25,306 bases of DNA. Origin: Intoshia linei. Taxonomy: Eukaryota; Orthonectida; Rhopaluridae. The stretch spans positions 1 through 25,306 of the forward strand of contig LWCA01000504.1 of the NCBI GenBank assembly GCA_001642005.1. Direction: 5' to 3'. The position numbers and the translations under genes were made by a program. The notes under the pieces are model-generated. The model worked only from the letters and a program-made list of their open reading frames with translations. It was not told the DNA's origin and did no database searches. Of this stretch, positions 8,601-18,000 are shown in pieces (position 1 is the stretch's first letter; every line of letters begins with the position of its first letter).

Positions 8601-10299
8601 TTTACACAAAGAAATCGATCGAAATGGTAAACATTGTAGTGCATTAAATTTTTATTTTTTTTTAAGATTTTATTTCAAAAATGAAAAAATCAATTGTTAT
8701 ATATTCTCTTTTGGAATATGAAAATAAAATGTCAATTGTTAATTTTGATCTGAAAATGCATGAAAGTTGTTCTGTTGACCTTAAATCTAAAGATGAATTC
8801 CTATTTTTGGCTGGAGTGAAAAGATTCGTTTGTCGTCCCATTTTTTCTGAAAATGGTGATACTTCTAAACATGCCTTTAAGGTGAATGTTTTTATATGAC
8901 ACATTATCAATACTTTTAAAATTAAATGTAGTAATTAAAATCACATTTATTTATCCATTAGTAATATGACTCTTAATCTTCTTAATTAGTATCAAAAATT
9001 TGCGCCTATCAAGAAATCGTTTGTTGCTACAACTTATTGTCCTGTCATGTTTTCAAGCGGTCCAATGCCTATTATTGTTTTTAAAATTGTTAAAGGTAAT
9101 TTATAATGACATGTCTAATTTATATATACATCATTGCTACATGTAATATATGATAGTTCTTAAATGTAATTTTACGCTTTTGTGATCAGTTGTGTATATA
9201 TCGATTTCTTCCAATCAAACTTTGAGAGGGATGTTAGTTTTATTTATAGGTCGTTTATTAAATTTTATTCGACAGATCTATGCATTAAAGAAAGGAGATT
9301 ATATGTATATTTTTTTATTTCTCATTCATCATTTTTTTCGAAATTAAGAAAGGTAAAGGTGACATGATAATTAATATGCATTTAGGTATATGTGAATTGG
9401 TAGCAATTGGAACGCAATTAAGCGTTGATCCACATAGAATATGCTTGAAAAAAGCAACTCTTACAGGGCATCCCTACAAAATTAATAGAAAGCATGCAGT
9501 CATCAGACGAATGTTTTTTAATCGAGGTTATTAATACATTACTTTCTTAATTTTGACAACTAGATGATATTGAATGGTTCAAACATGTTGAATTGACTTC
9601 GAGGTTGGGAAGAAAGGGAATGATTCGAGAACCTATCGGTATTCATTTATTTTTTTGATGCAAATGTCAAGTAAACTACATTTGAGGTATTAATAATATG
9701 CGTGATAATGCCTACATTGTGTATTTTTATTGGTAACAAATTTTTCATAGAAATTTCAATCTTATATTTCGAAACTTTGTTTCTATGACCCCCTTGAAAG
9801 TTTGGTTCAAAAAAAAATCTTAAAAGCCTTCCTTGAAAGTTTGGTCCAAAAAAATTTCCTAAAACCCCCCTTAAGAGTTTGGTCCAAAAAAATATTACTG
9901 CTAAATTTAAAAAATAATACTGTCAATTTGTGTTAAATGTTACTGCCACTTTTATAAATCTACTGCTTATTTTATTATTTTTACTGCTACTTTAAGAAAA
10001 TTAACTGCTAGTTTAAATTAAACTGATAAATAATTAATACGTATTGTATTCATGCATGTATATCTGATGATATGGACCACTTTTAATAATTATTTCATAT
10101 ATATAACATATTGATAAATTATTAATGATGATTAGGTACTCATGGCCATATGAAATGCACATTTGATGAACAGTTGGCTTCAAATGATGTGGTTTATTTA
10201 AATATTTATAAAAGACAATTTCCAAAATGGGATTATACAGAAACTGTACCACTTATTACCTGTTATAGATATGGGAATTCTAATGATTCTCATTTGTAA
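2690..10299 (+). CDS. TSR1: Pre-rRNA-processing protein TSR1, 16 exons
   Basis: TSR1 is a GTPase-like but catalytically inactive factor of the Bms1/Tsr1 family. It sits on pre-40S ribosomal particles and holds them immature. Exons: 2690-3259, 3301-3350, 3625-3775, 3846-3989, 4028-4139, 5118-5251, 8028-8055, 8093-8156, 8193-8267, 8350-8491, 8572-8626, 8667-8881, 8990-9095, 9386-9526, 9564-9638 and 10136-10299. Every junction keeps frame, giving about 741 aa (human about 804). Diagnostic blocks are HRVGPLRQSNKTHKTGKHRS near the N-terminus, KVCGFVKGNTID, SNEYQASWF before a short acidic stretch, FPDQVQVPRN, GWYVIITL, TLTGHPYKI, MFFNRDDIEWFK, and GTHGHMKCTFD (about 688-698) with FPKW near the end. 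The ATG is the first in an open frame and has an AAAAAATG context. Exon 7 (28 bp) is the least certain. Introns range from 36 bp to 2.8 kb; intron 6 contains an antisense GPCR gene. Confidence 0.95.
3351..3624 (+). other. TSR1 intron 2 (274 bp) with a hAT-like end
   Basis: Donor GTTACT, acceptor CCATTTAG. Around 3488-3520 a GC-richer stretch ends in GACACCACTG. Its reverse complement, CAGTGGTGTC, looks like a hAT terminal repeat. No partner end was found. Confidence 0.4.
4360..4830 (+). repeat. Degenerate tandem array, unit about 75-80 bp
   Basis: About five or six imperfect units share ACCAAAATTTTGTAGGG, then AAGGGAAGTTTTTTTT, then ACCCAATTTTTAAAGATTTT. A related array in the same orientation, with a similar leader (CATTCAGTTG), lies in VPS16 intron 13 (18835-19160). 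This suggests copies of one repeat-bearing element. Confidence 0.65.
4951..4986 (-). mobile_element. hAT-type terminal repeat (solo end)
   Basis: Read on the - strand this starts CAGGGCTGTGGAGGC, a typical hAT-superfamily terminus. It continues through GGTATATGGCCCGCGCC. The matching far end is not visible. Its inner part resembles sequence at 13010-13045 and 23525-23580. Confidence 0.45.
5403..7729 (-). CDS. FMRFamide-receptor-like rhodopsin-family GPCR, three exons
   Basis: This is a seven-helix membrane receptor, probably for a neuropeptide. Exons on the - strand: 7729-7312, 6146-5594 and 5538-5403 (TGA), with phases 1 and 2 matching; predicted length about 368 aa. Exon 1 has TM1 with IGNAVSIFIM (conserved N) and TM2 with MSDFLFLV (conserved D). 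Exon 2 has TM3 with ERF in place of DRY in TYERFIAICHPLK, TM4 followed by YNIPRYFEF, TM5 with IIPVGF, and TM6 with LCATPAT. Exon 3 has TM7 NSATNFIVF followed by CLMGKSFR. YNIPRYFE and the NFxxF form of NPxxY are typical of FMRFamide-type receptors. An AATAAA lies at 5388-5393. It is nested antisense in TSR1 intron 6. Oddity: exon 1 adds about 55 charged, cysteine-free residues between TM2 and TM3. If the join over the 1.16-kb intron is wrong, the two halves are separate gene fragments. Ligand and expression are unknown. Confidence 0.7.
5539..5593 (-). other. 55-bp intron between TM6 and TM7 of the GPCR
   Basis: GTACTT donor and TATTTTAG acceptor on the - strand. Removing it joins FMLIAN to NLVILNSATNF, a correct TM7, and resolves what otherwise looks like a frameshift. 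The pseudogene copy has the same intron at 1800-1864. Confidence 0.85.
6147..7311 (-). other. Long GPCR intron (1165 bp)
   Basis: Perfect GTAAGT donor at 7311 and GTATTTAG acceptor at 6147-6148. It contains AT-rich DNA, a 40-bp hairpin (6581-6620) and a faint hAT-like start (AGTGGTTCCCAAC) near 6720. It may be partly or wholly an insertion, because the receptor reads with correct helix spacing when FQHNQ is joined directly to NMWPILM. Confidence 0.55.
6581..6620. repeat. 40-bp imperfect hairpin
   Basis: CTAGGT and ACCTAG form the outer arms, and GTAC-TAC-GTAC the tip. Such a structure is common in miniature transposons, but no flanking duplication was seen. Confidence 0.35.
9785..9895 (+). 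repeat. Minisatellite, unit about 40 bp, three copies
   Basis: Three units contain AAAGTTTGGTTCAAAAAA or close variants (GTTTGGTCCAAAAAAA), separated by CTTAAAAGCC/CCTAAAACCCC. The same unit type recurs in VPS16 intron 8 (17030-17200). Confidence 0.65.
9895..10030 (+). repeat. Degenerate array of (T)ACTGCTA motifs
   Basis: TACTGCTAA, TACTGTCAA, TACTGCCAC, TACTGCTTA, TACTGCTAC and AACTGCTAG recur every 20-33 bp, separated by AT-rich spacers. It looks like a decayed tandem repeat. Confidence 0.5.
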
Positions 10300-10711
10300 A
10301 AATTTGTAATTATATTAAAAGATTTATATTTCATTTTTTGTAATTTATTGACTATTAATTTTATTCTACATTACAGATATTAAATTTAATCTCATTCATT
10401 GTGTATTTGTAAAGAAATGAAATTTATTGTATGACAGTGATCACTAAAATGGTCCCCTGTTGATACGGTGACCGGTAATAGACAGATCAAAAGGATCGGT
10501 GGTTCTCAACCTTTTTTTGACGGTGAACCACTTGTAAAATAAAAAATGTGCGGTACCGTCATAGGCTATGGTGTATAACAGGTTATTAGGCTAACAATGA
10601 AAAAAGAGTTGTTTTGATCTTGATAAAAAATCTTTATAACCCAAGATCATAAATTTATTTACATTTTATTAAAAATTATATAATTTTAATATTATATATA
10701 ATTTAATTGTA
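10300..10711. other. Intergenic DNA after TSR1, with a hAT-like end
   Basis: TSR1 3' flank. From about 10499 the sequence GGTGGTTCTCAACCTTTTTT resembles the left terminus of hAT elements, but no exact CAG start, partner end or target duplication was found. No gene is seen. Confidence 0.4.
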
Positions 10712-11642
10712 CAGTACGGTGCAAATGTTTTAAGCATGTATATTCAAATTTTCTAATTAAACAATAAATTATCTTAAATATTGACATTATCAATAGATAA
10801 AAATTCTGCTTATTCAAAATTTTATTCTGATCAATATCCATATTATATGTCAGAAGACCAAAAAATTTTAAATTCAATTCAAAATATATCACTCCTACCG
10901 TTAAGTTTTCAGCTTCAATTATGTAATGTGCTGGTATTCGATATAATGGTAGCAGATTTATCATTAAAGTGAATGGTAACATGAATTCTGCTGAATACCA
11001 AAGGGTAATGTTGGAAGCTCTACCAATTCTGTACACTCATGGATATATGTTACAACAAGATGGGGCTAGCTGTCATACTTCTCGAAGCACTACTCTACTT
11101 TTTGAAACGCAATCTATTGATTTGTTACCAAATTGGCCGGCAAAAAGTCCTGATCTCAATATAATTGAACATTACTGGGCAGACCTGAAGGCAAGGTTTA
11201 AATTAAGGGCTTCAAAAACAATAGACGAGCTTTGGGTTGTTACTAAAGAAGAGTTTTATAAAATTGAAGATATCCGAATTAAAAATTTGTATGATTCGTT
11301 GTCTAATAGGATTGGCTTTGTTATTAAGAGCAAGGACGGACCTACAAAATATTACATCAATTATGTATGTTTGTTTTTTTAATTTAATCAACTTTAAATT
11401 TATTTTTAAAAGGTTTTAAAATAGGTGCTCAAAACATATGCACGACCATATTTTTTTTAAAAATGTATTTATATCTGTAAGATTTGATTTTGACAACCGA
11501 TTCATAAAATTTAAATTGGATATTGATCAGCGTTATATTAATAATCAAACATTTTTTCTATTTGTGATGTCTATATTTAAGATACTTTATTGTTAAATTA
11601 GAAAATTTGGATATACATGTTTAAAACATTTGCACGGTACTG
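10712..11642. mobile_element. Tc1/mariner element with long inverted repeats
   Basis: A 931-bp element flanked by TA on both sides (10710-10711 and 11643-11644). Both ends start CAGTAC(G/C)GTGCAAATG, and the inverted similarity runs for roughly 140 bp per side (for instance GATCAATATCC inside both). It holds only the C-terminal part of a transposase, so it is internally deleted and non-autonomous. It lies between TSR1 and VPS16. Confidence 0.9.
10912..11382 (+). pseudogene. Tc1-type transposase remnant (DDE C-terminal half)
   Basis: The frame begins within a block like SIMVWAGI, broken by an in-frame TAA at 10924-10926. It then continues KVNGNMNSAEYQRVM, LQQDGASCHTSRS (second catalytic Asp) and WPAKSPDLNIIEHYWADL (catalytic Glu) to a TAA at 11380-11382. 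There are 35 residues between this Asp and Glu. The N-terminal DNA-binding domains and first Asp are missing. In the family this enzyme cuts and pastes the element at TA sites. This copy cannot be active. Confidence 0.92.
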
Positions 11643-12057
11643 TATATTGAATTTATACATGTATAAAAATATAAATTACAATTTAAAAATTTTAATTTTA
11701 AAATAATTTATCTTTTTTACAATATAAAGACATACTGTTAATCTTACTTACAATTTTAATTTATCAAAATGGCCAATACTCTACTTTGAATGACGCAATG
11801 CGCCATAGGTTGGGCACCCTGGTCTATTCAGTAAAATATATATTTTTTCGCGCTGAACATTTTCATAAACCCTGATATTACATTTAAATGTTGATGTAAT
11901 GTATCGAATCACAAAAGTTAGATAACAGCGTTGACTTACAAAGATGAAACAGTACGTAATACACTAATATAGTACTAATTATTAATTATTATTATCATCA
12001 GTAAATATATTATTTACTGATGGAGTTGCAATAAAGTTTAAAAAATTTGAACAAATA
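11643..12057. other. Intergenic DNA upstream of VPS16
   Basis: AT-rich. It contains one hAT-type end on the - strand ending at 11821 (reverse complement starts CAGGGTGCCCAACC). No gene or defined promoter element is recognised. Frame in front of the VPS16 ATG stays open for some codons, so an upstream start cannot be excluded. Confidence 0.4.
11790..11821 (-). mobile_element. hAT-type terminal repeat (solo end)
   Basis: On the - strand it reads CAGGGTGCCCAACCTATGG, typical of hAT-superfamily termini. The 8 bp outside it (GTCTATTC) are not repeated at any other candidate end nearby, so the element cannot be delimited. Confidence 0.45.
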
Positions 12058-15000
12058 ATGGAAAATGCAATAAAATTGGGAAAATCATATTACGAGTAAA
12101 ATAACGTTAAAACAATTAACCCAATTCTAGGAATCGTATTTTGTACAAATATCCCTTACTCATAGATTTCAGTAAATACAGAGTAGTATTATCTCCGAAT
12201 GGTGGCTGTTTGGGTTGAACCTTTAATTTATATTATAAATTTTTGTTAGCTTTTATCTATAAAGATTTTTTTGTTTATGATAATGACAGCAAAAAGATGC
12301 CTGTCAAAATACGAGTGGCTACAGCTTCTCTAAAGCTTATTTCCTGTTTTACAGTAATATTGTGTCATTATACTCTTATCTACATTTGTATATTTTTTTT
12401 ACTTTTATGTACTTATTCCTTATCAGTAAATGAAAAATGTCAATTTCACTCTAGATTAAATGTAAATTTATTATTTATTTTAGATTAATACTTACCAATT
12501 AGTAGATTTTGGGTTTACTCTAAATGAAACATTACTGTTAATTCAAAAAGATGGTGCCGTTTTAACATTTTCCGTTCATGGTACCATGTTACACAATTTT
12601 ACATTTGGATCTGTAATATTTCATTTTTATATATATTTTAAATGTACATTTTTAGATTGTAGAAAATGAAATTATTGATGAATGCAAAATTACCTATTTT
12701 GGTAATAAATGTAATATTGGAGTAATAACTATGAAAAAATCAATTTTGTATTGTGAAGATGTTGAAAATATAAGAATTCATCGGTTTTTAGCAGCCAAAC
12801 GTAAGTTTCACTTACATTCATTACTTTTAATAATAATGAAAATATACAATTAATATTGGTACTATCCTTGCCTGGTATTTATTTATGACTGAGACATTAA
12901 AATGTTTCTGGTATCAAATTTCTATATACAGGGCCGAGTCGACAGACAGTCGAGGTGCCCAGAAAATAAAAATAGACTATTAAAATTTCTAAATCAAAAA
13001 AAATAAAAATTTTTCAATGCGTAATGCCATATATCCCTATCTTCATGGTCTGAACTTGACAGTTTACACTTGATACACAAAAAAGTTATCATATCCAAGA
13101 ATATCATTTTTTTAATTTTAATTACTCAATTTTACAAAACTTTTGTCGGCCGACCACCCCTGAAGCTGTCTTGGTATGGAAGATTCCGCTCAGTCTATGT
13201 AGCGACAATAGTTACAAATTGTATGTATCAAAATATTACAAATTTTGTTTATTTTTGATACTTTGTTTAACATTTCAAAATAGGAGCAGTAGAAAAATGT
13301 GTTCAATGGATAGCATTTAGATATAATAATCAACAATTAATTGCCGTGTATGCCCAAAATAATGAAATTTATAGATTGGATTCCATTAGCACGACGCCAG
13401 AACTGATTGTTTGTTGATTTGTATGTATTTTTAAATGTATTATTAGGAAGTTGATTTTAAAAATACCAGCATTGTATCATTAAAAATATCAAATGATCAA
13501 ACTCTAACCGTCGTTTATTCAATAGATTGTAATTTATGGATATTGTCAGCTGATTTTAAAGTAATACCTCAATTTTAATTATTTAAGACACATTTTGTTA
13601 AATCGTTCCAATGACTTGTTATTATTATTTAAAATTTCTCATTTTTTATTTTAAATTTAACTTTAATTCTGACTATTATAGATAATGACTATAATCTTAA
13701 AAACAATCCAATTATGTTTACCTTACTAAAAAATCACCATAAATAATATGAATTCAAGTATAAATAAAAATTAAAGTACTTGTAGTATATACTTTTTCTT
13801 CTATCATGATTTGTTCTGATTTAAGTTACGATAATATTCAATACTTTTCTTATTAAAAATCCGACATTATAGAAATATTGTAATAATTACTTCTTATACT
13901 TTTTTTATTGAGCAATCAATACTGTCAAAAATCTGTGGTTATTTATTATGGGTTGATTAAGTTTTATTTTTAACCAAACATTAATCAAATTTTTATTAAA
14001 TCATATTTATACGAGGATACACTCAAAAAATGTTTTTGTACATTATAATACATACATTAATATTTGTTTAGACGCATTACAAAACTATTCCATTAAAAGA
14101 AGAAAGTCTTCCAATTGATTTTGTTTGGTAAAAAAATTGAAATTTTTTTTATTTTTGAACACAGCCAAAATCCTTACATATAGAATTAAATGTTATTTTG
14201 AGTGTAATATATTATGTCAAAATCAAATTATAAGACAGTTTTTTCAATGAATATTTTATCATAAATTATAATCTCCTAAATTTGAATCTTTATGACCAAA
14301 AACGCATATTTACCTATATACAGTGGAATCTCGATCATACATACAGTCAATTATACATACAGTAAAATTTTAAATTTAACTTTAGTACATATAGATAATC
14401 AAAACTTAAAATTACATTTTAAGTTTAGATAATTCTGTTGAAATAAGAATTAGTATTTTTAATATATTATTTTAACTAAATAATAATGAAATTTTATTTT
14501 AAAACTTAACTGAGTCTAAATATTAATATTCCCTGATCCGAGTGTGTTGTGCTACGTACAAACAACATCTATTTGTATGTATACAACAGGGTTCTCAACC
14601 TTTTTTGAGAAGGGCCAGATTTATCAATATAAAATAAGTTAGGACCATCGAGGACAACAATTTTTATTTTATTGATTGAAAATTTATAAAATGGTAGTTG
14701 ACAATTAATGAGAATTGATTTTTGGGGTTAATAATTGAAATATCGGTAAATTCAAATTATTAAAAGTATTCGGCAGACCACGAAAAATATAAAAAAGGCC
14801 ACATTTGAGAATCACTGATATACAGTAATCGATGATGGAATAATAATTTATACAATAAGAATAAAAAAAATATAATTTATTCATATTTACATTTAAACTA
14901 CAATTTTTGTATATAATTGTTTTTTTTCAAGTAACAATTTTTTATAATCTATTAAACATTTTAATTTACAATCCATATCAAGTTTACTGGATGACTGAAT

Positions 15001-18000
15001 CAAGGATTCCACTTTTTCTATTGCCAGATCAAAATCTTCGATTTTTTAAAATTTTTGTGTGATCATGGTTCATTTTCATAATATTGTCCCTATTTTTGAA
15101 TATAGACACAATAGTTTATCTAGCCCAGATGCACAATTTTTCCACTAATTCAACCACAATGCTACTTTTCTCATTGGTGCTACGGCCACACAAAATTTAC
15201 TTCGACATTGAGAAAGTTTACTCTGGAATCCAAAGTCTAGACCTAAATTTTAGGTCTAATAAAATAGTTTTCTTAAAGTTTTAATAAATTATTGTATCAG
15301 CAAGTTTTAATTAATAATTTTCAATTAAAATTAATCCTTAATTCACTAATATAAATTAACACCACATTTTTCATTTATCTGAATCGGAATAAATAGCAAT
15401 ACAGTAATAGTAGTAGTATTAATGTAGCAGGATTAATGCAGTGCTTCGCATGGGGTAAATACGAAAATCTAGATGATTGTAGGCTAATCTACAATTTTCC
15501 AAATATTTCATTAAATCATCCAATTAATATATCTTATGAAAAAAAACCAAAATTTTACGCTTAAAGGGAATTTTTTTCCGCAAAATTGCTTTTACCAATA
15601 TTTTTATGAAAAATCCCATTTTTATAAATTTTTAGATCAATAATTCTTCTGACTGATTCCATAAGAAAAAACCTGATTTTAAAAAAATTTGAAAAATCTC
15701 CTTTTACTAATATTTTTCTGAAAAAACATTAATCCTTAATTTTTCGGTAAATAATTAATAATAATAATAATTGGACAACAGAAAAAAGTTCCATTAAAAC
15801 TGATTTATATTAAAACATTCTAATTACATTAGAGTGGAAGACATAAAAAATATGTAAATAGTAATAATGAAATAAAAAAAATATCAGTGACTGCCTTGAT
15901 TTTGTGTGCCATTCGCTAACATTTGAGAAACTGGGGCAAAGTCAAGAATGTAACTTTTTGATTAAAATATTTGAAACAGACCTTGAATAAAATCTCATTT
16001 TAACTTTTCAATTTGAAGTAAAATGATGTAATGTAAAATAATCAGATGTATTGCCCACGGATGCACGTTGTGCACCCCTGATCTAGCCTTGTCAAATTTT
16101 GCATCCATTTGACCATAAGTTTTTCCTGATTCCACTTCTTCAATTAGTTTGATTTTATCAAACAAATCTATCGATTTTCTCTTAATTTTCATTATCGTTA
16201 GTTTTCAAATGTGGCGCCAAATTACCTTTATTTATTCATTGTAATTTAAAGTTGTCTTAGTTATAACAAAAATAGCACAAAATTATTGTGCAATTTTCTG
16301 TATGTATAATCAAGATACCACTGTAAGTATTAATTTATATGCAAACAATTGTTTATAAGTTATAAATTATAACATATTAAGAGAATTTTTAACCATGAAT
16401 ATGTAGACTTCTGACTCAGAAGTTATGATGTTTAGTTTTTTTCTCTAGGTTAATTGGAATAAGCTGTATCAGGATAGTATTCTTTTTTTATTAATTATAG
16501 GATCATTTAATTATTTCATACATTTTTATTTACATTTAATTAATTAACAATTGTAAATAATTTTCCCAAAAAATGAGTAACATGTAAATTCAATTTTTAT
16601 GAATTGAAAAAGTGAGGTTTAAAAAATATATTAAATGTGATTTTTTTTAATTGTAGGAAATTGCATTATTTCAAAAATATCAAATATTTTTGAACCATGG
16701 AAAGAAATTTTTTCTCATAATCATCTAGAATAAACTAAATTAAATTAATATTTTTTTAAATTTTAAGACTATAATTATAGTTATACATTACATACATGTA
16801 TTACATGTTATAAATATTAAATAATTTATAATAATAATGTAAAGCTTGGTTTAATTTAAAGTAGGACGAGGCTTAAAATGTCTTAGTAGTAGAATTTACA
16901 TTTTCATTTTGTTAACATTTACTATTGTATATTTTCTAAGTTTAAAATGTGATTATAAATTCCATTAAATTCACTGCTGATAAATGTACTAGAAGACGAA
17001 AAATTTTGATAAAATTGAAAGAAAAGCTTACAGTTTGGTTAAAAAAAGTCTTAAAAATTCCCATGAAAGTTTGGTTAAAAGAAAAGAATCTTAAAAACCC
17101 GATTTGAAAGTTTGATTAAAAAAAATCTTAAAAAACCAATTTGAAAGTTTGGTTCAAAAAAATCTCAAAAACCCTCTAAGATAGTTTGGTTAAAAAAAAT
17201 TAACGTACATAAAATAAGTTTAATCTTACAAAACAAAAAAAACTATACAAATTGACGTATACTCATTTTTTTATTGTATAGGTGTGGATCAGAAACAATT
17301 GTTTTGCATTACATTGACCATATTTTGTATGTGTCTCAAAAATATAAATTTTCCGAACCAATAAATACTCAAGTCCTCTTGTTTCAAGATATAGATTGTA
17401 TCCGTATTTTATATACCAATCAATATAAATTGTTTGAAAAAATGAAAGGTATCATATAATAATGAAACTGGTAAATATTAATGACTACCTGATGTATGAT
17501 TCTTATTGAACCGGAAAAGCAAATATTTTTAATAAATACATTTATTTTCTTAAATGTATAAGTTAATGTTAATTGTCTTAAAATGAATCTTAGATATAAG
17601 CATGACTCACGAAAAACTATTAGAAATTGGTTTTTTTTTAATTTTACGACTGTTAATTTTTTAAATAAACCGTAACACCGACAGACACATTAAAATTTCA
17701 TTTTATATAAGAAAAAGGTAATATATTATGTTTTTGTTTTCTTTTATTATTTTATGAAATTATAATACATATGTATATAATAATGCATAATAATAACATT
17801 TAATAATCCTCGAAGTATATATTTTTAAGTGTTTTAAATAGCAATTTGTAAGATGTAAAGTAATTCGTTGTAATAAAATATCTAATAGTAAAAATTTTTA
17901 AAATTGACAGAAGTAATTTGTTTCAGTACAATACGAAAAAATATGTGACGCGTTTATAAAAAGGTTGAGAACCCCCTGTTATATTGTATATTTATAGCTG

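Larger units (their letters stand above)
9639..10135 (+). other. TSR1 intron 15 (497 bp), two repeat arrays
   Basis: The last TSR1 intron. It contains the 40-bp minisatellite (9785-9895) and an ACTGC-motif array (9895-10030). No coding content. Confidence 0.8.
14321..16323 (-). mobile_element. pogo/Tigger-type element carrying two nested insertions
   Basis: The left end CAGTGGAATCTCGATCATAC and the right end (reverse complement CAGTGGTATCTTGATTATAC) are inverted repeats with the CAGT...CTCGATTAT pattern of Tigger elements. TA flanks both sides (14319-14320 and 16324-16325). The transposase remnant runs on the - strand. Removing the two nested elements and one copy of each duplication leaves about 800 bp, so the host element was already internally deleted. 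Confidence 0.88.
14128..17281 (+). other. VPS16 intron 8 (3154 bp), nested transposons
   Basis: The largest VPS16 intron. It holds a pogo/Tigger element (14321-16323) with two hAT-like insertions inside it, then AT-rich DNA and a minisatellite (17030-17200). Between 16326 and 17029 no gene or element is recognised. Confidence 0.85.

Noticed and set aside
8662-8910. 82-aa open frame on the - strand
   Set aside because: It is antisense to TSR1 exon 12, which has strong homology on the + strand.
9895-10030. CRISPR-like periodic motif
   Set aside because: The motif is short and degenerate, the spacing is irregular, and the genome is eukaryotic.
10692-11036. 114-aa open frame on the - strand
   Set aside because: It runs antisense through the Tc1 inverted repeat and transposase remnant.
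10499-11821. A single large hAT element surrounding the Tc1 copy
   Set aside because: The ends (GGTGGTTCTCAACC and the reverse complement CAGGGTGCCCAACC) differ and no 8-bp duplication matches, so they are listed as separate solo ends.
13070-13258. 62-aa open frame in VPS16 intron 5
   Set aside because: It covers decayed hAT-like DNA, has no recognisable motif, and VPS16 homology continues without it.
15084-15284. 66-aa open frame on the + strand
   Set aside because: It crosses the border between the Tigger element and its nested hAT-like insertion, so it cannot be an original gene.
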